A stretch of 48,590 bases of DNA. Origin: Clostridia bacterium (GTDB lineage Bacteria > Bacillota > Clostridia > Acetivibrionales > STF1-152). The position numbers and the translations under genes are program-made. Under the pieces are notes generated by a model. That model was not told the origin of the DNA and did no database searches. It worked only from the letters and a program-made list of their open reading frames with translations. Location of the stretch: positions 1 through 48,590 of the forward strand of contig JANQLN010000131.1 in the NCBI GenBank assembly GCA_028280575.1, given 5' to 3'. Positions 33,716-39,969 of the stretch are shown here, piece after piece (positions within the stretch are counted from its first letter, which is position 1; every line of letters begins with the position of its first letter).

Positions 33716-34222
33716 TTACTGTTTCAGTTTTTCCTGCAATGCCTCATTTTTTTTAACAACACTTTTTTTCATATCTTCTTTATACTTTTTTATGGCAATT
33801 CTCAATTCAGCATATCTGACAGACATAATCTGTACGGCCAAAAGTGCGGCATTGACAGCTCCATTTATTGCAACGGTTGCAACAGGCACTCCTCCCGGCA
33901 TCTGTACAATTGACAAAAGTGAATCCAGTCCATCCATAGTAGAGGATTTTATAGGCAGGCCTATTACCGGAAGGGGAGTATATGCCGCCAGGACTCCCGG
34001 CAAATGAGCCGCTTTTCCTGCTGCAGCAATTATTACATCAAACCCGTTCCCCTCGGAATTTTTTGCAAAATCAGAAGCCTTTTCAGGTGTCCTGTGGGCA
34101 GAACATACGATTGTCTCAACTTCCACGCCAAAATCCTTTAGCATATCAATACACTTTTGGACAACGGGTAAATCTGAATCACTTCCCATTACTATTCCAA
34201 CCTTAGGTTTTTTATTATCCAT
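33716..34222 (-). CDS. purE: N5-carboxyaminoimidazole ribonucleotide mutase
   Basis: A 168-residue class I PurE that converts N5-CAIR to CAIR. KVGIVMGSDSDLPVVQK, ETIVCSAHRTPEKASDFAKN (catalytic His), IIAAAGKAAHLPGVLAAYTP, VIGLPIKSSTMDGLDSLLSI and QMPGGVPVATVAI are canonical. ATG at 34222 is preferred; a TTG 18 bases earlier lies inside the ribosome site GGAGGT. A partner PurK is not encoded in the window. It follows two hairpins after the purine permease gene and starts the biosynthetic part of the row. Confidence 0.95.
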   Translation of the reverse strand: MDNKKPKVGIVMGSDSDLPVVQKCIDMLKDFGVEVETIVCSAHRTPEKASDFAKNSEGNGFDVIIAAAGKAAHLPGVLAAYTPLPVIGLPIKSSTMDGLDSLLSIVQMPGGVPVATVAINGAVNAALLAVQIMSVRYAELRIAIKKYKEDMKKSVVKKNEALQEKLKQ

Positions 34223-34257
34223 TTTTTTATATACCTCCAAGCTTCCTATGCTTTAAA

Positions 34258-34290
34258 TGAAAACATTCAAGCAGCCTTGAGTGTTTTCAT
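34258..34290 (-). terminator. Second hairpin between permease gene and purE
   Basis: On the minus strand TGAAAACACTCAAG pairs with CTTGAATGTTTTTCA with one bulge and one mismatch around a GCTG loop, followed by TTTAAAGC. It lies 36 bases before purE and may be an attenuator or terminator. Confidence 0.4.
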
Positions 34291-34301
34291 GTAAAACATA
34301 G

Positions 34302-34329
34302 GCTCCGGCAAGCCGATATGCCGGAGCCT
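34302..34329 (-). terminator. Strong GC hairpin after the purine permease gene
   Basis: GGCTCCGGCA and TGCCGGAGCC form a perfect 10-bp stem with an 8-base loop, starting 7 bp after the permease stop, followed by TATGTTTTAC. It probably reduces read-through from the riboswitch-controlled permease gene into purE. Confidence 0.55.
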
Positions 34330-34335
34330 TATGAT

Positions 34336-35685
34336 TTAAATCGGATTTAATATTTTAAGTATAAATAATATAACCAGTACATAAATAATCGGATGTATCT
34401 TCTTATATTTACCCTGCAGAACCTTTAACACAAACCATGAACCTATACCAAACATTATTCCTTCCGCAATACTGTTTGTAAGAGGCATCATAATCAAGGC
34501 CAGAAAAGCAGGCAAAGCTTCCGTATAATCTTTACTGAAATCAATTTTAGTGATTGAGGATATCATGAAAAGCCCCACAATAATAAGCGCGGGTGCCGTT
34601 GCAAATGCGGGTATTATTGTGAGTACAGGAGAAAATAACAGTGCTACAAGGAACAATATACCCGTAACAAGGGAAGTTAATCCTGTTCTGCCACCCTCTG
34701 CCACACCGGATGCACTTTCTATATAGCTTGTTACTGTTGATGTGCCAAGGCAAGCACCTGCAGTTGTGCCAACCGCATCAGCCATCAGCGCCTGTTTTGT
34801 CTTGGGCAGCTTACCTTCTTTATTAAGCAGGTTTGCTTTATTGGCGACACCAATAAGTGTTCCCACAGTATCAAACATGTCGACAAACAGGAATGCAAAA
34901 AGTAACAACACAAAATCAAACCCAAGCTTCAATGCCCCTGAAAAATCAAATTTAAAGGCAATAGGTGCAAGGGACGGAGGAACTGAAACTACTTCACCGG
35001 GAATTAAATCATAACTGCCTGCGGCAATGTCAACAACATAAAGTCCTGTCAATTGGCATATGACGCCAAGCAAATATGTTCCCAATATGCCCCAAAGCAA
35101 TGCCCCTCGAACCTTTTTATGGAGCATGAAAACAGTACCCAGAAGACCAATCAAAGACAAAATGACAGTCAGGCTGGTTATGTCACCTAAAACCAATAGA
35201 TTCGAACCATCAGGAAGAGTGATATTATTAGTTATCCCACCCGAGTTAAACCCGATAAAAGCTATAAACAGGCCTATCCCAACGGTAATACCGTATTTCA
35301 AATTTTGTGGTATTGCATTGACTATGGCTTCTCTGAATTTAAACAAGGTAAGTAGTATAAAAATGATACCTTCAATAAGTATAATAGTTAAAACAATCTG
35401 CCATGTGACTGCCTTTGTAAGTACAACTGTCGCAAAAAAAGCATTTAAACCCATTCCTGAAGCCAATGCAATAGGATAATTTGCAAGAAATGCCATTACC
35501 AGTGTTCCTATAGCAGCGGCCAGTGCAGTTGCGGTAAACAGTGCTTCCTTATCCATACCTGTTGCAGCTAGAATATTGGGGTTTACAATGAGTATGTAAG
35601 CCATTGTCATAAATGTAGTAATACCCGCAATAACCTCAGTTTTTACATTAGTGCCATTTTCCCTAAGTTTAAAGAATCTTTCCAT
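34336..35685 (-). CDS. Purine permease (AzgA/PbuG-like, NCS2-type family)
   Basis: A 449-residue membrane transporter of about 12-14 segments for hypoxanthine, guanine or adenine. Family marks are VKTEVIAGITTFMTMAYILI, NPNILAATGMDKEALFTATA, PIALASGMGLNAFFATVV, DMFDTVGTLIGVANKANLL and GTSTVTSYIESASGVAEGGR. The ATG at 35685 follows GGGAAGG; an upstream ATG (35742) adds a His-rich non-family segment and is rejected. It is the first gene after a guanine riboswitch and terminator, so uptake should fall when guanine or hypoxanthine is plentiful. Exact base specificity is not predictable. Confidence 0.93.
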   Translation of the reverse strand: MERFFKLRENGTNVKTEVIAGITTFMTMAYILIVNPNILAATGMDKEALFTATALAAAIGTLVMAFLANYPIALASGMGLNAFFATVVLTKAVTWQIVLTIILIEGIIFILLTLFKFREAIVNAIPQNLKYGITVGIGLFIAFIGFNSGGITNNITLPDGSNLLVLGDITSLTVILSLIGLLGTVFMLHKKVRGALLWGILGTYLLGVICQLTGLYVVDIAAGSYDLIPGEVVSVPPSLAPIAFKFDFSGALKLGFDFVLLLFAFLFVDMFDTVGTLIGVANKANLLNKEGKLPKTKQALMADAVGTTAGACLGTSTVTSYIESASGVAEGGRTGLTSLVTGILFLVALLFSPVLTIIPAFATAPALIIVGLFMISSITKIDFSKDYTEALPAFLALIMMPLTNSIAEGIMFGIGSWFVLKVLQGKYKKIHPIIYVLVILFILKILNPI

Positions 35686-35802
35686 AACAACCTTCCCTTC
35701 TCTTCTAATTTTTGATGTTTTCGTACGAGCATGATGATGCAAAAGTACTTTAAGACCTTGCTTAAGCCACCTCCCCCATGGAATAGTTTATAAAAAATAA
35801 AT

Positions 35803-35831
35803 AGACAAACAGATATAAAACCCATTTGCCT
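35803..35831 (-). terminator. Riboswitch-linked terminator
   Basis: On the minus strand AGGCAAAT (35831-35824) pairs with GTTTGTCT (35810-35803) with wobbles, and is followed by ATTTATTTTTTATAAAC. It lies 41 bases after the guanine aptamer and before the permease start, where the OFF-state terminator is expected. An antiterminator pairing was not worked out. Confidence 0.6.
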
Positions 35832-35871
35832 TTAATTCCATTAGTTTAACTAAAAACTGACTTAACACCAT

Positions 35872-35938
35872 ACCCATAGTCAACAATTTACGGTTGCTGG
35901 TAGAAACCTCCGTCCCTATTACGGAATTATATGAGCAA
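35872..35938 (-). promoter_or_regulatory. Guanine-class purine riboswitch aptamer
   Basis: The transcribed strand reads GCTCATATAATTCCG, then GGTTTCTACCAGCAACCG and TAAATTGTTGACTATGGGT. These are the three conserved blocks of the purine aptamer (TATAAT, TTTCTACC, GACTATG). The base matching position 74 is C (GACTATG, not GATTATG), which specifies guanine/hypoxanthine rather than adenine. P1 pairs GCTCATA with TATGGGT. It controls the purine permease and possibly the downstream pur genes. Confidence 0.93.
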
Positions 35939-36007
35939 ATATTCCCTATATAATTATATTTTACAAGCCGCAGTAGTTTTCGAGCAAAAGCGACTTTTTA
36001 CACTAGT

Positions 36008-36036
36008 ATCCTATCAAAAGGACAACCTTTTGTCAA
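36008..36036 (-). promoter_or_regulatory. Promoter of the purine permease/pur row with palindromic spacer
   Basis: On the minus strand TTGACA (36036-36031), 17 bp, then TAGGAT (36013-36008). The start near 36001 gives a leader of about 315 bases including the aptamer. The spacer contains CAAAAGGACAACCTTTTG (36015-36032), a perfect palindrome with 7-bp arms, well placed for a repressor. Confidence 0.65.
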
Positions 36037-36239
36037 TTGATAAAAGTATACAAAATAAGTTATTCCCAACCTATAATCAATAGTTATTTTGTGTTAATTC
36101 CTAATGGTTTTTTTTATTATTTTATTCCTTAAAAACTCTATTGTCTTTTATTCACCAATTTTTTAGAGTAAAAATACAACCACGCTTTTTATGATTACTC
36201 CCACCCTTGAAATGATGATTTACTAAAGCTAAACAAAAT

Positions 36240-36271
36240 AGCGACAGCCTTTCATTAGATTGGCTGTCGCT
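36240..36271 (-). terminator. Isolated terminator-like stem
   Basis: AGCGACAGCC (36240-36249) and GGCTGTCGCT (36262-36271) form a perfect 10-bp stem. On the minus strand it is followed by ATTTTGTTTAG. There is no minus-strand gene immediately upstream, so it may be the relic of a lost gene or a barrier between divergent units. Confidence 0.45.
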
Positions 36272-36309
36272 CCTCAGCGTTACCCTATTTATGCCGCAGT
36301 AAAATTATT

Positions 36310-36345
36310 AACAAAATTTTGGATGCTAACCACGAAATTTTGTTC
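36310..36345. other. AT-rich inverted repeat in the kinase upstream region
   Basis: AACAAAATTT (from 36310) and AAATTTTGTT (ending 36344) are perfect 10-bp arms. A related ACAAAATTTTGT palindrome occurs at 48469-48480. The frame 36260-36574 is open but has no ribosome site or recognisable protein, so I do not call a gene in this 36037-36677 gap. Confidence 0.35.
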
Positions 36346-36372
36346 ACAACCACACCTGGTTCTGTTTCCGCC

Positions 36373-36432
36373 CAAATTCTTCAAAAAAAGCGTTAAATAT
36401 CTAGATATTCGTCGTTTTTTTGAAGAATTTGA
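36373..36432. other. 60-bp near-perfect palindrome upstream of the kinase gene
   Basis: CAAATTCTTCAAAAAAA (36373-36389) and TTTTTTTGAAGAATTTG (36416-36432) are perfect 17-bp arms. The loop itself is centred on ATATCTAGATAT, a perfect 12-bp palindrome. The whole would extrude as a long hairpin. No known element matches. Confidence 0.55.
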
Positions 36433-36523
36433 ACAAAAAAATGAATCAAAATTATGTATACAGGAGTTTTGGACAAAACTACTGTATTATGGCTTTGCCA
36501 CAATTAACATGAAATCTATGTGG

Positions 36524-36529
36524 TATAAT
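36524..36529 (+). promoter_or_regulatory. Extended -10 promoter candidate for the kinase-regulator pair
   Basis: TGGTATAAT is an extended -10 motif about 150 bases before the kinase start. There is no good -35 at the right distance. A second TATAAT occurs at 36572-36577. Confidence 0.35.
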
Positions 36530-36598
36530 CAATTAAAGAAAATATGTCGAAAAAAGAAAACGCAGGTGCTATAATAACAATTGCAGGTATATCTATTT

Positions 36599-36645
36599 AA
36601 TTTTTGTTTTTATGTAATCAATATGTTTATATAAAAACAAAAATT
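36599..36645. promoter_or_regulatory. Perfect 15-bp inverted repeat just before the kinase gene
   Basis: AATTTTTGTTTTTAT (36599-36613) and ATAAAAACAAAAATT (36631-36645), spacer 17. It lies 33 bases ahead of the ATG. It could be an operator for the adjacent response regulator or a leader hairpin affecting translation. Confidence 0.45.
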
Positions 36646-36677
36646 ATTGTATTATAGTGATGATGTGGGGACATGAA

Positions 36678-38555
36678 ATGAAAACCAAAATAGTGCTTAT
36701 TTTTTATATTGTTATAATTGTGCTGTTTTTTCAAGGCTGCAGCTTAACAAAAGTCAGCAGCTTAAAGATAAAAAAGGGTTTATTAAATCTTGAACAATGG
36801 GATTTTAAAGAGGACGGCAATATCAAATTAAATGGTGATTGGGAATTTTATTGGAATCAAAGCTTAACGCCTGATGAAATCGAAAAGTCAAATAGTAAGT
36901 TAACAGGATATTATCCGGTACCTTTATATTGGACAAAATATGCTGATTTAAATCTTCCTGCTAAAGGAAAAGCTACCTACCGGATGGTGATAAAAGCCGA
37001 TAAAAGGTATAAGGCTTTAAGTATTAAAACACCTGAGATTTATACAGAATACTGCCTATGGGTCAATGGGGATATACTTGATTCAAGCATAGGCACAAAA
37101 AGTACAAAACCAATCTACCTGCATCCAAATGTATATACTTTTTCAAACGATACGGATCAAATAGAAATAATTCTGCAAATCAAAAATACGCTGCATAGCA
37201 ATGCAGGCATTGGACAAGCCTTTATTTTAGGTACACCTGATAATGTGTATAGCAGTAGAATCAGATTGATTGCCATGGATTTAATCACATTGGCTATTTG
37301 TATATTTTTTGGTGTGTATCATTTAATACTATTCATTGTAAAGAAAAACGAATATGAGCTTTTATACTTTGTAATATTTTGTATATCAGTATCTGTAAGA
37401 GGAATCATGTCAAATGAGACATTAATTATGCAAATATTCCCCAATATGCCTTTTATAATTGGATCTAAAATAATAACTGCATCAATTCCCACTATAACAG
37501 GGACTATTTTACTATATTTTTACTATATGTTTAAAAAAGAATCCTCAAAGAGGATTATGTGGCTATTTGTTGGGATTAATATGTTATATTTGCTGATTGT
37601 TGCAATAACAGGCTCATATTTCTACTCATTTTTATTTAACTATTACTTAATTTCGGTAATACTTGTTTGCCTTCTGATACTTTTTGAAACCATTAAATTA
37701 ACTTTAAACGGTAATAAAGACATACTAATCTTTTTGGCAGGTGCAATCTTTGTAATCATCAGTGCACTAAACGATATGCTTTTTTTTAATCAGTTGATCA
37801 ATACAGGGTACTGCCTGGCATTAGGCTTGGTAATGTTTTCTATCGCTCAATCAATTTTATTAGCCATTCGTATTTTACGCCTGTCAAAGGAAAAGCAAGT
37901 ACTGTATGAAAAGCTGAATGAAACAGGTCTTGCTTTTATGCAAGCACAGATAAAACCACACTTTATCTATAATGCTTTAAGTACCATTATAAACATGACA
38001 ATCAAAGATCCAAAGAGAACAAAAGAGCTGCTGCTTGACTTTTCTGATTATCTTCGTGCCTGCTTTAATTTTGACAACATAAAAGGGATGACGACGGTAA
38101 AAAAAGAAATGGAAACGGTAAAGGCATATCTTTCAATAGAAAAAGCCAGGTTTGGAGACAGATTGAATGTTGTATATGATGTGACAGAAAATCCACGTGC
38201 ATTAATTCCGGTGCTCTGTATCCAACCAATAGTTGAAAATGCGGTAAGACATGGTATTATGAGCAAAATAGATGGGGGAACTATAAAAATATCGGTCCGG
38301 AATGCGGATAACAGCACATACATTTGTATCGAAGATGACGGCGTTGGGATGGATGAGATGAAACTTACCGATATATATAATGATGAAAACCAAAATGGTG
38401 TAGGGATTAAAAATGTTAATAGCCGGTTAAAGATACGATATGGTAAAGGATTACATATAAAAAGCCGATTGAATGAAGGAACGGTTGTACAAATGGTTAT
38501 TCCGCAGAATATTAAAAGAAAGGTAAGTAATACATATGAAAGTATTAGTAGTTGA
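36678..38555 (+). CDS. 7TM-DISM-type sensor histidine kinase (LytS/YesM-like catalytic part)
   Basis: A 625-residue membrane kinase. The N-terminal export signal ends in FFQGCSLTK (lipobox-like). An extracellular beta-rich domain follows (about 30-195: LKLNGDWEFYWNQ-like, YWTKYADLNLPAKGKATYRM, PEIYTEYCLWVNGDI), resembling the galactose-binding-like/7TMR-DISM sensor. Seven or so membrane segments span about 200-405. The His_kinase domain has the phospho-His near 427 in QAQIKPHFIYNALSTI, and HATPase has IQPIVENAVRHGI, IEDDGVGMD and GVGIKNVNSRL. ATG at 36678 is chosen after GGGG at seven bases; GTG at 36657 is an alternative. It overlaps its response regulator by 20 bp. The signal sensed is unknown. 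Confidence 0.88.
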   Translation: MKTKIVLIFYIVIIVLFFQGCSLTKVSSLKIKKGLLNLEQWDFKEDGNIKLNGDWEFYWNQSLTPDEIEKSNSKLTGYYPVPLYWTKYADLNLPAKGKATYRMVIKADKRYKALSIKTPEIYTEYCLWVNGDILDSSIGTKSTKPIYLHPNVYTFSNDTDQIEIILQIKNTLHSNAGIGQAFILGTPDNVYSSRIRLIAMDLITLAICIFFGVYHLILFIVKKNEYELLYFVIFCISVSVRGIMSNETLIMQIFPNMPFIIGSKIITASIPTITGTILLYFYYMFKKESSKRIMWLFVGINMLYLLIVAITGSYFYSFLFNYYLISVILVCLLILFETIKLTLNGNKDILIFLAGAIFVIISALNDMLFFNQLINTGYCLALGLVMFSIAQSILLAIRILRLSKEKQVLYEKLNETGLAFMQAQIKPHFIYNALSTIINMTIKDPKRTKELLLDFSDYLRACFNFDNIKGMTTVKKEMETVKAYLSIEKARFGDRLNVVYDVTENPRALIPVLCIQPIVENAVRHGIMSKIDGGTIKISVRNADNSTYICIEDDGVGMDEMKLTDIYNDENQNGVGIKNVNSRLKIRYGKGLHIKSRLNEGTVVQMVIPQNIKRKVSNTYESISS

Positions 38556-39636
38556 TGATGAACAGTCTAATCTAGATGAAGTAAAGACAATATTTGGAAA
38601 CTGTGAAATTGATGTTGCAGGTTGTTTCTATAATAATCCAATATCTGCAATGGAAGCAGCATTAAATGAAGAATGGGATGCTGTTTTTTTAGACATTCAA
38701 ATGCCTGAGATCAATGGTTTAGAAATAGCCCAGCGTATCATGAACCAAAATTCAGATATCGACATTGTGTTTGTTACGGCTTTCAATCACTATGCAGCTG
38801 AAGCATTTGAAGTAAATGCCATTGATTATTTGTTAAAGCCAATAAGACAGGAGCGTTTAGATAAAGCATTAAAAAAGATTTTAGATAAAAAAAATAAGAC
38901 TGCGAATACATCCAAGCGTAATGATCTGGTAATCAAGGCTTTAGGAAATGCAAGCATTCATTTCGGCGAAAATGAAATGCGATGGAATAGGAATAAAACA
39001 AAGGAGCTATTTTATTATCTATTAATCAATAGAGAAAAAAAAGTTCATAAATCAACCATATGTGAAGTGCTTTGGCAGGATTATGAAATGAAAAAAGCAA
39101 TTTCAAATCTCCAGGTCACCATGTGCAGACTCAGAAAAGATATTTCATTCCTTGATAAACGGCAGATATGCATTGAATATCAAGATAATTGTTATTGCTT
39201 GAAGCTGAATCCGGAAAGATACGATGTAGATGAATTCTTAAAGTATGCCTCCCAGAGTGATATTCAAAGCTTGGAAAAAGCTGAAGAACTATATGGCGGA
39301 GCACTTTTTGACAGCCTGGACTTTTTATGGATAGAATGTGAGAGGGAGCATCTTCGCCTGAAATATGTACAAGTAGTTTTAAAACTTTCGGAGCATTATC
39401 TTAAAGAAGAAAACTACAAAAAAGCAGAAAGCATGCTTTCTTATTGCATTGAGAAAAATATACCCGATGACAGCGTGATAGAGCTTTTTTTAAAGGCTGT
39501 TCGCCTCAGCAGCGGAAGTGCGGCTCTTAAAAGGGCTTATGAGCGAATTAAAAATTTATATATAAAATCACTGGATATGGATGTTCCTGGAAATATAAAA
39601 AAGCAGTACAAAAGGTTACTAAAAGATTGTATATAA
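38536..39636 (+). CDS. Response regulator with receiver, winged-helix and BTAD (SARP-like) domains
   Basis: A 366-residue regulator. The receiver (1 to about 115) has the acidic pair in VLVVDDEQ, phospho-acceptor Asp53 in FLDIQMPEING, Thr81 in FVTAFNHYAAEA and Lys101 in DYLLKPIRQ. A winged-helix DNA-binding domain (about 135-220) has KTKELFYYLLINREKKVHKS and VLWQDYEMKKAISNLQVTMC. A bacterial transcriptional activator domain (about 225-366, TPR-like helices) ends the protein. REC fused to OmpR-like wHTH and BTAD is an SAPR/SARP-type layout that Firmicutes use less than LytTR or AraC outputs. It overlaps the kinase gene and must be its partner. The next gene encodes a giant surface protein, a plausible target. 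Confidence 0.9.
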   Translation: MKVLVVDDEQSNLDEVKTIFGNCEIDVAGCFYNNPISAMEAALNEEWDAVFLDIQMPEINGLEIAQRIMNQNSDIDIVFVTAFNHYAAEAFEVNAIDYLLKPIRQERLDKALKKILDKKNKTANTSKRNDLVIKALGNASIHFGENEMRWNRNKTKELFYYLLINREKKVHKSTICEVLWQDYEMKKAISNLQVTMCRLRKDISFLDKRQICIEYQDNCYCLKLNPERYDVDEFLKYASQSDIQSLEKAEELYGGALFDSLDFLWIECEREHLRLKYVQVVLKLSEHYLKEENYKKAESMLSYCIEKNIPDDSVIELFLKAVRLSSGSAALKRAYERIKNLYIKSLDMDVPGNIKKQYKRLLKDCI

Positions 39637-39754
39637 AGCAATTTGCGTTGTATCAATTTAAAGCAAGGAGCATACTAAATGTTGCATGTGCTTATTATTT
39701 ATACTACTAAATTTAGTATGCTCCTTTAAGAAAATCATAACAACGCAAATTGCT
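39637..39754. repeat. Dispersed nested-palindrome repeat, copy C (complete)
   Basis: The outer arms AGCAATTTGCGTTGT (39637-39651) and ACAACGCAAATTGCT (39740-39754) are perfect 15-bp complements. The inner arms GGAGCATACTAAAT (39667-39680) and ATTTAGTATGCTCC (39711-39724) are perfect 14-bp complements. The element starts on the base after the response-regulator stop. It has no coding capacity. It is the reference copy for A, B and D. The remainder of 39755-39969 is leader of the giant gene, with a GGCTATAGCC palindrome at 39822-39831 and no clear -35/-10 pair. Confidence 0.85.
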
Positions 39755-39890
39755 CATATAGCAAAAAGTAAATAAATTGTCGTTAAATATCCCATTTCAT
39801 AAAAAAAATTTTCTGTAAAAAGGCTATAGCCATTTATATTTTGGTAAGAGTTTGGTAAGTGCCGATATGTATAATCATTCTGTATGTTTA

Positions 39891-39920
39891 TTAATACTCG
39901 TATGTTATATGGAGTATTAA
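39891..39920 (+). promoter_or_regulatory. Inverted repeat in the leader of the giant surface-protein gene
   Basis: TTAATACTC (39891-39899) and GAGTATTAA (39912-39920) are perfect 9-bp arms with a 12-base spacer. They lie 50 bases before the start codon and upstream of the ribosome site AAGGAG. Either an operator (perhaps of the adjacent regulator) or a leader hairpin. Confidence 0.4.
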
Positions 39921-39969
39921 GATTATATGTATTTTAAGCAAATTATCAACAATAAGGAGTGTAACTTAT

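Noticed and set aside
35686-35742. His-rich N-terminal extension of the purine permease
   Set aside because: It precedes the family start, and GGGAAGG is correctly placed for the ATG at 35685.
36260-36574. 104-codon open frame between the purine promoter and the kinase gene
   Set aside because: It starts inside a terminator-like stem, has no ribosome site, runs through the 60-bp palindrome and resembles no protein family I recognise.
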